DNA of 64,000 nt from Collinsella sp. TM10-22 (lineage in GTDB: Bacteria > Actinomycetota > Coriobacteriia > Coriobacteriales > Coriobacteriaceae): assembly GCF_003466125.1 (NCBI RefSeq), contig NZ_QSOC01000007.1, positions 1-64,000 on the forward strand. The letters are read 5' to 3'. The position numbers and the translations under genes are program-made. This document shows, piece after piece, positions 16,815 to 24,270 of the stretch (within the stretch, counting starts at the first letter, position 1; every line of letters begins with the position of its first letter). The notes under the pieces are model-generated. The model was not told where the DNA came from. It ran no database searches and saw only the letters and a program-made list of their open reading frames with translations.

Positions 16815-16953
16815 AAACGGTCGAGAGCGAGCAAGGTGACGTGAAAGAGAAGCGTCGCGTACTTTGGTACGCGAGCGACGATTGAACGTCAGATTGCCGC
16901 TCTCGGCCGTTTGCAGCGTCGAGCTGTTACGCGGTTTGGTAAAACCGCGTAAC
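16815..16953. repeat. Variable-arm palindrome, copy 1, with trailing hairpin
   Basis: Arms 16815-16842 and 16886-16912 pair (CGAGAGCG with CGCTCTCG, AAACGG with CCGTTT, GACGT with ACGTC) around a core containing GAAAGAGAAGCG, GCGTAC-TTT-GGTACGC and GCGAGCGACG. A separate perfect 12-bp stem-loop follows (GTTACGCGGTTT 16926-16937 / AAACCGCGTAAC 16942-16953) and may terminate transcription. Copies of the core occur at 22313-22413 and 56275-56374. Confidence 0.9.
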
Positions 16954-16960
16954 TATATAC

Positions 16961-18094
16961 CTATAGCAATTCAATTTTGCCATCTTTGACCGTCAACCCC
17001 ATATTGCCCGAGAGCAAATCGTCCAGACGCGAACCCACGAGCTCAAAACGCCAACCTTCGCGCAGGGGGCTCTGCTCGGGATGCTCGATGTAGTCGGCCA
17101 GGTCATCGCGCGAGGCAATGACCGAGGTCGCCACGCCCGAGCGCTCGGAGACCAAGCGAATAAGCGCATACATAAGGTCGGTCACGCTCTCCAACTCCGG
17201 CGAAATCTGGCGATGCCCGCGCACCATGAGCGGCAGGCGATCGTGCGGGCAGCTCGCGCCGCGCTTGATGGCCATGAGCGCGCCTTCCACATCGCGCTCC
17301 CCCAGCTGGTCGGTGCCGCGGATGCTGCGGAACTCCTCGACGCGAACGGGATTGCGCTTGACGAGCGCCAGCAGCGTGTCGTCGGACATGACCCACTTGC
17401 GCGGGATGTTGTGGCGCTCGGCGCGATCCTCGCGCCAGGCGGCGAGCTCGCGCGCGATACCCAGCTGGTGACGGCTGCACGAATTGATGCGTTTGACCTT
17501 GCGGAACGCCTCGTGACGATCGGCGCGATAATGCGACTCGTCGGCCAGCGGGCGCAACTCGTCGAGCACCCAGTCCACACGGCCCAGCTCGCGCAGGCGG
17601 CTCATCATCTCGGTATAGGCAACAATCAGGTACTTGACGTCATCGATCGCGTACTCAATCTGCTTATCGGTCAGCGGGCGGCGCGACCAGTCGGTCAGCG
17701 ACTCGGTCTTAGGCAACGAAACGCCGCAGAACGTCTGCACGAGCGCACCGTAGGAAATCTGCTGGCGCTCGCCCAAAAAGGCGGCGGCGACCTGCGTGTC
17801 AAAAATCGGACGCGGCAGCACGCCTACGGTATGAAGCATGACCTCCATATCCTGCGAGCAGGCGTGGAAGACCTTGGTCACGCTCTCGTCGGCCATAAGC
17901 TCGGCCAGCGGCGATAGGTCGTCGATCACCAGCGGATCGACCGCGACACTCTCGGCGGGGGTGGCAATCTGGACCAGGCACAGGCGCGGATGAAACGTGC
18001 GCTCGCGCAAAAACTCGGTGTCGACGGCGATCGCGTCGAACTCGCGGGCGCGCTGGCAAAAGTCGAGCAGAGCCTGATGTGTGGAAATGTACAT
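16961..18094 (-). CDS. rnd: Ribonuclease D
   Basis: 3'-5' exoribonuclease of the DEDDy group, acting in tRNA and stable RNA 3' maturation. The 377-residue protein shows Exo I (AVDTEFLRERTF near 22), Exo II (VFHACSQDMEVM near 76) and Exo III (AIDDVKYLIVAY near 147), then an HRDC region (ELAAWREDRAERHNIPRKWV near 215). ATG 18094 was chosen over an in-frame upstream ATG at 18130 because the shorter form starts directly with the exonuclease fold; SD is weak. It is divergent from the lipid kinase gene. Confidence 0.93.
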   Translation of the reverse strand: MYISTHQALLDFCQRAREFDAIAVDTEFLRERTFHPRLCLVQIATPAESVAVDPLVIDDLSPLAELMADESVTKVFHACSQDMEVMLHTVGVLPRPIFDTQVAAAFLGERQQISYGALVQTFCGVSLPKTESLTDWSRRPLTDKQIEYAIDDVKYLIVAYTEMMSRLRELGRVDWVLDELRPLADESHYRADRHEAFRKVKRINSCSRHQLGIARELAAWREDRAERHNIPRKWVMSDDTLLALVKRNPVRVEEFRSIRGTDQLGERDVEGALMAIKRGASCPHDRLPLMVRGHRQISPELESVTDLMYALIRLVSERSGVATSVIASRDDLADYIEHPEQSPLREGWRFELVGSRLDDLLSGNMGLTVKDGKIELL

Positions 18095-18192
18095 ATCAAC
18101 CCATCGAATAAGGTTAGGCCCGAAAAACACGGGTAGGATATCGGCATTGCCCTACAACTATACTCGGTTAGTCACAGAACGGGAACGTAAGT

Positions 18193-19110
18193 ATGCGCTG
18201 CCTTATCATCCACAACCCGGCATCGGGCCCCAGCTCAGATGAAATCTACGCATTCACGCACGCCCTTGCACAGGGCGGCGACGAGGTCGTGATGCGCTTT
18301 ATCGGCGATGGCATGGAGCCCGAGGACGCCGTGGCAGACGTTCGCGAGTTCGACCGCGTGGTCGTCTCGGGCGGCGACGGCACCGTCTCCAACGTGCTCG
18401 ACCAGATGCGCGGCTGCGGCGTTCCCACGCTCGTTTTCCCCTCCGGCACGGCCTGCCTATTCTTTAACAACATCGGCAATGCCCCCGAGGCAGCGGCGCT
18501 CGCCAAGGCATGCCGCGCCGGCCGCACGGTCAAAGTCGACATGGGCGAGCTCTTTTGGCTCGACGAGAACGGCAACGAAAAGCGCCATGGCTTTATCATC
18601 ATCGCCGGCTCGGGCTTTGACGCTGAGATTATGATGAAGGCCGCCCCCACTAAAAACGACATCGGCGAGATCGCCTACTTCCTGTCGGCGCTCGCCACAC
18701 CCAACCCCACGGTGGCGCACTTTACCATTGAGCATGACGGCATTGTCGAGGAGCTCGACGGCATCTGTTGCATGGCAGGCAACACGTCTGTCATCCAAAA
18801 CGACATCAACCTGTTCCCCAACTGCCGCATGAACGACGGCATGGTCGACATCGCGGTCATCGAGCCCGTACGCACGGTACAGCTGCTTCCCACGGTAATC
18901 ACCGCCGCGCTCGACCCCGCCGGCAAGGTGCTTGGCCGTCCGCAGTTCAAGATCATCCAGACCAAAGAAGCCAAGATCACCTGCACGCCGTCGCTGGGCA
19001 TGCAGTTCGATGGCGAGATCATCTCCAGCAACTCGGGCGTCTTTGGTGCCCGCGCGCTTCCGCAATGCCTCGACCTCATCGTCGACGAATTCTCCCCGCT
19101 CGGAAAATAG
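18193..19110 (+). CDS. Diacylglycerol/lipid kinase family protein
   Basis: A 305-residue protein with the diacylglycerol-kinase catalytic fold (DagK_cat): N-terminal IIHNPASGPSS, the nucleotide-binding VVVSGGDGTVSNVLDQM near 57-73 and a PSGTACLFFNNIG segment near 85. Members such as DgkB and YegS phosphorylate diacylglycerol or similar lipids at the inner membrane face. The C-terminal domain (FDGEIISSN) fits the family. The SD is weak (GGGAACG). A 30-codon membrane peptide follows after 9 bases, probably co-transcribed. The true lipid substrate is unknown. Confidence 0.88.
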   Translation: MRCLIIHNPASGPSSDEIYAFTHALAQGGDEVVMRFIGDGMEPEDAVADVREFDRVVVSGGDGTVSNVLDQMRGCGVPTLVFPSGTACLFFNNIGNAPEAAALAKACRAGRTVKVDMGELFWLDENGNEKRHGFIIIAGSGFDAEIMMKAAPTKNDIGEIAYFLSALATPNPTVAHFTIEHDGIVEELDGICCMAGNTSVIQNDINLFPNCRMNDGMVDIAVIEPVRTVQLLPTVITAALDPAGKVLGRPQFKIIQTKEAKITCTPSLGMQFDGEIISSNSGVFGARALPQCLDLIVDEFSPLGK

Positions 19111-19119
19111 GAGGACCCC

Positions 19120-19212
19120 GTGAACGACAATCCCCTGCTCGGCTTTATCGTCATTGTTCTGGCCATGCTCGTCGGCTATGCGATTAACGTGATCCACCGT
19201 CGGAAGAAGTAA
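19120..19212 (+). CDS. Small 30-residue single-span membrane protein
   Basis: A short frame with a GTG start, preceded by a near-perfect SD (AGGAGG at a 4-base spacing), lies 9 bases after the lipid kinase. It encodes MNDNPLLGFIVIVLAMLVGY followed by AINVIHRRKK: an acidic/polar N-terminus, one hydrophobic helix of about 20 residues and a basic cytoplasmic end. The positive-inside rule puts the C-terminus in the cytoplasm. A strong terminator follows, so the transcript is well bounded. No known family was recognised. Codon use and SD make it a credible gene, possibly a partner of the kinase. Confidence 0.7.
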   Translation: MNDNPLLGFIVIVLAMLVGYAINVIHRRKK

Positions 19213-19245
19213 AACCACATTAGTATGATATTCATCCAGCTATCG

Positions 19246-19293
19246 ACTCTCCCGCTGTTTATGCAAATTCTAAACAGCGGGAGAGTTTTCTTT
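19246..19293 (+). terminator. Rho-independent terminator of the lipid kinase operon
   Basis: A perfect 15-bp stem (19246-19260 with 19272-19286) with an 11-base loop is followed by TTTTCTTTT. Confidence 0.93.
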
Positions 19294-19377
19294 TGAGTAT
19301 TGTCTGGCGCTTTATTCCACTGCAGTAAATGCAGGGTGCCTTTATTTAACTAAAGCTACAAAATGAGTATTCTTATC

Positions 19378-19417
19378 CGCTCATCGCATATTTTATGACG
19401 CTCATCGAGTATTTCAT
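19378..19417. promoter_or_regulatory. Direct repeats upstream of the C69 dipeptidase
   Basis: CGCTCATCG occurs at 19378 and 19399, each followed at two bases by TATTT and then AT, giving a 21-base period (two helix turns). It lies in an AT-rich stretch about 100-140 bases before the dipeptidase and could be a tandem operator. Confidence 0.4.
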
Positions 19418-19519
19418 CGAATCTAGTGAATACTTTTTAGACTTCCGATAGGCTAATAGATGTATTTATTAGCTGAAATCCTGCACGGTTCCGCGGGGTT
19501 TCAACGGTTGGGAGGGATC

Positions 19520-21325
19520 ATGAGGTTTACTCATCCCGTCAACACGCTCAAGAAGCTTGGCTGCGGCCTTGCATTCGGAGCTGCGGCCATTATGGCCATG
19601 CCGACCTCGGCACTCGCTTGCACCCAGATCTACATGGGCAGCAAACTCACGGCGGACGGCAACACGTACTACGGCCGCGCAGAGGACTTTAGCACACGCT
19701 ATATCAAGCACTTTGGCATTGAGCCTGCGCACAAGGACGGTAGCAAGTACACCTCGCTCGAATCCGGCTTTGAGTACAAGTCCACGGGCCCCACGTATCG
19801 CTACACCTTCGTTCGCGACAACCCCTCTCAGTGGGAAGATCGCTATGACGCTTATTCCGAGGCTGGCATCAACGAGAAGGGCGTCTCCTGCTCTGCCACG
19901 CTGAGCACCTCCTACAACGAGAAGGCCGAGGAGGCCGACCCCCTCACCGAGGAGACCGGCATCGGTGAATACAACTACGCCAGCGTCATCCTGGGCGAGA
20001 GCGCCACGGCCCGCGAGGGCGTCGAGCTCCTCGGAAGTCTGGTCGACGAGCAGGGCATCTGCACCAACGACCAGATCATCATCGCCGACAACAACGAGAC
20101 CTGGCTGTTCGCCGGACTTTCTGGCCATCAGTGGATTGCCATGAAGCTCACCGACGACATCGCCTCGGTCAACCCCAACATCGGCAACCTTAACTACAAG
20201 GTTAACCTCGACGACACCGAGAACTGCCTCCACTCCAAGGACATTCAGACCATGCCCGAAGAAAAGGGCTTTGCCAAGTACTTCGATGACGGCCAGTTCG
20301 ACGTTGCCCAGACCTACGGTGAGGAAATTAGCGAGCAGGCCATGCATTCTTGGTCGCGCTATATCCAGGGCCGCGATTACTTCATGGCTCCGCTTGCCGA
20401 GGGCACCGACTACGAGATCGTTAAGGACGAGCGCGAAGATGCTCGCGCCACGACCGGCGCCCTGGTCCACGAGATGCAGCCGCTGTTCTTCCAGCCCGGC
20501 AAGTCCGACTGGAACACCTTTGAGATGATCCGCAGCTTTGCTACTCGTGGCGAGAATGTCGCCGGCCTCAACGCCAACACCGACGGCGCCTATGCCATTG
20601 GTTCCAACCGCAACACCGAGATCCACACCTTCCAGATCCGTCAGGGCATGGACCCCGAGATCGCGACCATTCAGTGGGAGATGCTCTCCAACGCCGAATT
20701 CTCCGTCGCCATCCCCTTCTACTCCGCACTGCTCACCGAGGTCAGCCCCTACTTCAGCGATCAGGATGTCTCCTTTGATCACTGCGAAGAGGAAGACGTC
20801 GTGAACAACGAGGAGCCCAAGAACTCCATCAACTACGTCCTCATGGACATCAACACACTCGCCTATGAGAACCGCGACCACTGCGCCACCGGCGTCCGCG
20901 CCTATCTCGACGCCCTGCAGAAGGAACTCATCGAGCAGAACCTGACCGTCGACGATGCCATGCAGGCCACCGAGGACACCGAGGCCCGCACCGCCCTGGC
21001 CAACAAGGCCGGCAAGGCTGCCACCAAGAACACCTACCTCAAGTGCAAGGCTATGCTCGAGGAGATGCGTGACTACCTCAAGGAGGAGGATTTCTCCGAG
21101 GAGTTCGTCCCGAGTGACTACGATGCCGACAACGACTGCCTGGTCGAGTCCATCACCTACGCCGACGAGGCCCTCTCCGATGAGGATGTAGCCGAGCCCG
21201 AGGTCAAAGAGGCAGAGGCCACCGAGGAGAAGTCCGAGGGCAACAACATGGCTGCCATGGCCGTTGGCGCCGTCGTCATCATCGGCGTCTGCGCCTACGT
21301 GATCTATCGTCGCAAGAAGGCCTAA
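19520..21325 (+). CDS. Secreted, membrane-anchored C69 family dipeptidase
   Basis: A 601-residue peptidase of family C69 (PepD-like, N-terminal nucleophile cysteine). The N-terminus is a Sec signal peptide (basic start, hydrophobic GLAFGAAAIMAM, cleavage after SALA), which exposes Cys34 in ACTQIYMG; in this family the new N-terminal Cys is the nucleophile. Domain body motifs include TYYGRAEDFS and YSEAGINEKGVSCSATLS. Near the C-terminus an acidic linker leads to one membrane helix (AAMAVGAVVIIGVCAYVIY) and a RRKKA tail, so the enzyme is likely displayed outside the cell. ATG 19520 with GGGAGG was preferred to 19460. It probably feeds peptide catabolism in the gut. Confidence 0.9.
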   Translation: MRFTHPVNTLKKLGCGLAFGAAAIMAMPTSALACTQIYMGSKLTADGNTYYGRAEDFSTRYIKHFGIEPAHKDGSKYTSLESGFEYKSTGPTYRYTFVRDNPSQWEDRYDAYSEAGINEKGVSCSATLSTSYNEKAEEADPLTEETGIGEYNYASVILGESATAREGVELLGSLVDEQGICTNDQIIIADNNETWLFAGLSGHQWIAMKLTDDIASVNPNIGNLNYKVNLDDTENCLHSKDIQTMPEEKGFAKYFDDGQFDVAQTYGEEISEQAMHSWSRYIQGRDYFMAPLAEGTDYEIVKDEREDARATTGALVHEMQPLFFQPGKSDWNTFEMIRSFATRGENVAGLNANTDGAYAIGSNRNTEIHTFQIRQGMDPEIATIQWEMLSNAEFSVAIPFYSALLTEVSPYFSDQDVSFDHCEEEDVVNNEEPKNSINYVLMDINTLAYENRDHCATGVRAYLDALQKELIEQNLTVDDAMQATEDTEARTALANKAGKAATKNTYLKCKAMLEEMRDYLKEEDFSEEFVPSDYDADNDCLVESITYADEALSDEDVAEPEVKEAEATEEKSEGNNMAAMAVGAVVIIGVCAYVIYRRKKA

Positions 21326-21456
21326 GGCCCTCATGTCCTAGCTGAGCGGGCAAGGCAGCGATGGCAGCCTCGTTCGCTCAGCCCGCTCTTTTGACCGGTG
21401 GGAAACCCGCCTGAAATCTTTTTAAAAAAGATTTCCCCGCACACACTTCGCTGTGC

Positions 21457-21462
21457 TATAGT
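21457..21462 (+). promoter_or_regulatory. Candidate -10 box before the Trp leader peptide
   Basis: TATAGT lies 59 bases before the leader peptide start, following an AT-rich stretch with an A-run (21424-21429). No clear -35 box at 17 bases was found. Confidence 0.4.
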
Positions 21463-21520
21463 GCAGCGCAACAGCAACAAGGTACGACCGCGCCACGGCA
21501 TCACGAAAGGAGCCACCAAC

Positions 21521-21589
21521 ATGAAGAACACGATGAACTCTCTCAACAACTGGTGGTGGCGTGATGCGAATTCGATCGGTCGACAGTGA
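21521..21589 (+). CDS. Trp-rich leader peptide (attenuation peptide)
   Basis: A 22-codon frame with a strong SD (GAAAGGAG) contains three consecutive Trp codons (21551-21559) in its middle (NNWWWRDAN). The RNA just after can form a hairpin in which GGCGTGA (21558-21564), overlapping the third Trp codon, pairs with TCACGCC (21595-21601). A rho-independent terminator follows at 21626-21656. This is the classical layout of translational attenuation by charged tRNA-Trp, as in trp leaders. The gene controlled is the ECF substrate-binding component 145 bases downstream, which assigns it to tryptophan or a related compound. Confidence 0.85.
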   Translation: MKNTMNSLNNWWWRDANSIGRQ

Positions 21590-21625
21590 GTCCCTCACGC
21601 CTGTTTTTGCGCTCTAGGTGATTGG

Positions 21626-21658
21626 AAGGCCTCCGGTTTCGACCGGGGGCCTTTTTCT
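21626..21658 (+). terminator. Attenuator terminator of the Trp leader
   Basis: AAGGCCTCCGGT (21626-21637) pairs with ACCGGGGGCCTT (21642-21653) around TTCG and is followed by a T-run. It lies between the leader peptide and the transporter gene, so ribosome stalling at the Trp codons would be expected to alter its formation. Confidence 0.88.
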
Positions 21659-21733
21659 ATCTCGAGCCCGATCGCATTCGCATCACGCGCCTCCGCTTTT
21701 CTCTTGCACTCCCATTCCGAAAGGATTTTCACC

Positions 21734-22306
21734 ATGTCTCAGAACACCACCGCCGCCCAGCCCCGCACCGTCCAGACCGCCGACCGCGGCAAGCTCGATG
21801 TCCGCGCCCTCGTCCTGCTCGCCATCCTGCTCGCCGCCGGCTTCATCCTCAACTTCACCGTCGGCAAGGCAATCTCGGGCATCTCGGGCGGCATGATCAG
21901 CCCCGAGTTCATCATCTCGGCCTTCTGCCTCACCATCCTGGTCGTTCGCCCCAACATCGGCCAGGCGCTCGTCATTGGCCTCATCTCGGCTGCCGTGATC
22001 CAGATCACCACCACCTCGCCGTTCGTCGATTTTGCCGCCGAGGGCATCGCCGCCATGCTCATGGCCGTCATCGTCAACGCTGCTGCCAAGGACGGACAGG
22101 TCAAGTCTGCCGTCGCCATCGTCGCAACGTTCGTGACCACCTTTGTCTCGGGCGTCATCTTCATGGTCATCAAGATGGCCATGCTCGGCGTGGTGGGCGA
22201 GCTCGCCGCCGCTATGCTGCCCGTCGTCGCCATGACCGCCGTCTTTAACGCCATTCTGGTCGGTGCCCTCTACTTGCCCATCCAGAAGGCCCTTAGGCTC
22301 CATTAA
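21734..22306 (+). CDS. ECF transporter S component, probably for tryptophan
   Basis: A 190-residue integral membrane protein with five to six hydrophobic segments (LVLLAILLAAGFILNFTVG near 28-46, then ISAFCLTILVV, ALVIGLISAAVIQIT, AVAIVATFVTTFVSGVIFMV and a final helix). A Gly/Ile/Ser-rich loop (GKAISGISGGMIS) follows helix 1. Together with the adjacent EcfA-EcfA and EcfT genes this fits the substrate-binding S subunit of a group II energy-coupling factor transporter. Specificity is inferred from the upstream leader peptide with three Trp codons and an attenuator; TrpP-type S components are known in other bacteria. SD AAAGGA precedes ATG 21734. Confidence 0.82.
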   Translation: MSQNTTAAQPRTVQTADRGKLDVRALVLLAILLAAGFILNFTVGKAISGISGGMISPEFIISAFCLTILVVRPNIGQALVIGLISAAVIQITTTSPFVDFAAEGIAAMLMAVIVNAAAKDGQVKSAVAIVATFVTTFVSGVIFMVIKMAMLGVVGELAAAMLPVVAMTAVFNAILVGALYLPIQKALRLH

Positions 22307-22312
22307 CCCGCT

Positions 22313-22413
22313 CGGCTTTACGAGCCACCCCATCTTGGCGTTCATTCGTCGCTCGCGTACCCAAGTACGCTGCGCTCCTCTTTCGCGCCAACCTGGGGCC
22401 CCTCGTAAAGCCG
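22313..22413. repeat. Variable-arm palindrome, copy 3 (inverted orientation)
   Basis: Arms 22313-22340 and 22386-22413 pair, with CGGCTTTACGAG opposite CTCGTAAAGCCG, then CCCCA/TGGGG and TGGCG/CGCCA. The core on the - strand reads GAAAGAGGAGCG, GCGTACTTGGGTACGC and GAGCGACG, closely matching the cores at 16843-16885 and 56303-56346. It lies between the S component and the ATPase gene. Confidence 0.9.
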
Positions 22414-22456
22414 TCTCCGCACTCCACCAACAAAGACTGTCCCAAACAACTAGCTC

Positions 22457-22500
22457 TTGGGGACGTTCTTAAACGACTAGTCATGTAAGAACGTCCCCAA
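22457..22500. repeat. 15-bp inverted repeat with GGGGACG arms
   Basis: TTGGGGACGTTCTTA (22457-22471) and TAAGAACGTCCCCAA (22486-22500) are perfect reverse complements, ending 18 bases before the ATPase start and just before its SD. It resembles the GGGACGGGG family and could modulate translation of ecfA. Confidence 0.85.
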
Positions 22501-22518
22501 TGACTATGAAAGGTATCC

Positions 22519-24270
22519 ATGGAAACGATCATCAACGTCGACGATGTCTCGTTCTCCTATGGCACGCAGACCGAGCAGGCGCTTAGCCACATCTCGCTCA
22601 GCGTGAACAAGGGAGATTTCATCGGCATCATCGGGCCCTCGGGCGCCGGCAAGTCCACGCTTGCCGCCTGCCTGTCAGGCGCCGTGCCCCACCACTACAC
22701 CGGCGCGTTCTTTGGGTCCGTCATGGTTGACGGCCATGCCACCTGCGAGGTCTCGCTGACCGACGTGTCACAGATCGTCGGCAGCGTGCTGCAGGATATC
22801 GACACGCAGATGGTCGCCTCGGTCGTCGAGGACGAGATGCTCTTTGGACTCGAGAACTTTGGCGTTCCCCACGACCTGATCGAGCAGCGCGTGAGCGAAA
22901 CGCTCGAGACCGTCGGCATCAGCGACCTGCGCGACCGCGAGATCGCAACCCTCTCGGGCGGACAGAAGCAAAAGGTAGCCATCGCCGCCATCCTCGCCAT
23001 GCGTCCGCGCGTCTTGGTTCTCGACGAGCCCACCGCGGCACTCGACCCCGCCAGCTCCACATTGGTCTTCGAGACGCTGCGTGAGGCAAACCGCGTACTT
23101 GGAATCACCATCGTCGTCGTTGAGCAAAAGGTCGCTCTGCTCTCGGAGTACTGCAACCGCGTGTTCGTGCTCAACCATGGCGAAATTGCGCTGCAGGGCG
23201 AGCCACACGAGGTCTTCGCGCATACCGACGAGCTCCGTGCCATCGGCGTCGACTGCCCTCGCGTCACGCGTATCTTCAATAGCCTCGAGGCCGATGGCCT
23301 GGTAAGCGGTACCCCCTGCTTGGATGTCGATGAGGCTGAGCGCCTGATTTCGGGCATCGTCGACCCCGCACACGCGGCCATCGAAGCCCAGGCGCCCACC
23401 GGTTCCCCGCACGCACCGTCGTTGCGCCCGCACGCCAAGGACGCCGAGCCCGTGCTCACCTTCGATCATGTTGAGTTTGCCTATCCCAATGGCGGCGCCG
23501 CCGTCCACGACCTCAACCTGACCCTCTATCCCGGCGAGCTCGTGGGCATCGTCGGCCAGAACGGTGCCGGCAAGACCACGCTCACCAAGCTGCTCACAGG
23601 CCTGCTTAAGCCCGCCTCGGGCAGCGTGCGCGTCACGGGACTGGATACCGCAGCCGTTCCCACGAGCCGTATCGCCCGCGAAGTTGCAACCCTCTTCCAA
23701 AACCCTGACCGTCAGATCTGCAAGGACACTGTGCTCGACGAGGTCGCCTTTGGCTTGGAGCTTGGCGGCATGGACCGCGCCGAGGCTCTGCGTCGTGCTC
23801 AACTCGTCATCGACCGCTTTGGCCTGCCTGCCGATGAGGCGCCTTTCTCGCTTTCGCGCGGTCAGCGCCAGATGGTGGCACTCGCCTCTGTCGTGGTCGT
23901 AGAGCCCAAGATCGTCGTGCTCGACGAGCCCACGAGCGGCCTTGATTACCGCGAGTGCATGACCGTCATGGAAACGGTGCGCACCATGGCCGAGCGCGGT
24001 TGCGCCGTTATCATGGTCTGCCACGATATGGAAGTCGTTTCGGATTTTGCCGAGCGCATCGTGGTGATGGCAAACGGCCGCATCCTCGACCGCGGCCGCA
24101 CGCACGAGCTATTCTCGAACATCGATCTCATGCGGCGTGTCTACGTGGAGCCTCCCCAGGTTATTGAACTCTCGCGCCGTCTGGCATCTTCCGTCTCGCC
24201 CGCTTTTGCGCAGGTGAGCGAGGTCACCGATGTCGTTCGAATTACCAAGGAGATGGTCCACCGTGGTTAA
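22519..24270 (+). CDS. ECF transporter ATPase, two ABC domains fused in one chain
   Basis: A 583-residue protein with two complete ABC ATPase domains; most ECF systems have separate EcfA1 and EcfA2 or a similar fusion in actinobacteria. Domain 1 (about 1-270): Walker A GPSGAGKST near 36, signature LSGGQKQK near 150, Walker B VLVLDEPTAALDP. Domain 2 (about 310-560): Walker A GQNGAGKTT near 345, signature LSRGQRQ (Gly to Arg in the second signature position), Walker B IVVLDEPTSGLD. Both have downstream His switch regions. The start has AAAGG at 8 bases. It overlaps the EcfT gene by 8 bases. Confidence 0.93.
   Translation: METIINVDDVSFSYGTQTEQALSHISLSVNKGDFIGIIGPSGAGKSTLAACLSGAVPHHYTGAFFGSVMVDGHATCEVSLTDVSQIVGSVLQDIDTQMVASVVEDEMLFGLENFGVPHDLIEQRVSETLETVGISDLRDREIATLSGGQKQKVAIAAILAMRPRVLVLDEPTAALDPASSTLVFETLREANRVLGITIVVVEQKVALLSEYCNRVFVLNHGEIALQGEPHEVFAHTDELRAIGVDCPRVTRIFNSLEADGLVSGTPCLDVDEAERLISGIVDPAHAAIEAQAPTGSPHAPSLRPHAKDAEPVLTFDHVEFAYPNGGAAVHDLNLTLYPGELVGIVGQNGAGKTTLTKLLTGLLKPASGSVRVTGLDTAAVPTSRIAREVATLFQNPDRQICKDTVLDEVAFGLELGGMDRAEALRRAQLVIDRFGLPADEAPFSLSRGQRQMVALASVVVVEPKIVVLDEPTSGLDYRECMTVMETVRTMAERGCAVIMVCHDMEVVSDFAERIVVMANGRILDRGRTHELFSNIDLMRRVYVEPPQVIELSRRLASSVSPAFAQVSEVTDVVRITKEMVHRG

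Noticed and set aside
16815..16953. Reading the repeated palindromes as CRISPR or tRNA-like genes
   Set aside because: There are no regularly spaced repeats with spacers, and no cloverleaf or conserved tRNA T-arm was found; the elements are dispersed single palindromes.
19469..21334. A 621-codon - strand frame opposite the C69 dipeptidase
   Set aside because: The + strand frame has a signal peptide, catalytic Cys and SD; the antisense frame has none.
22222..22232. Possible phase-variable tracts elsewhere in the window
   Set aside because: Apart from the C11 run at 62222-62232, no other homopolymer of nine or more bases was noticed inside a gene; at this position the sequence is ordinary.
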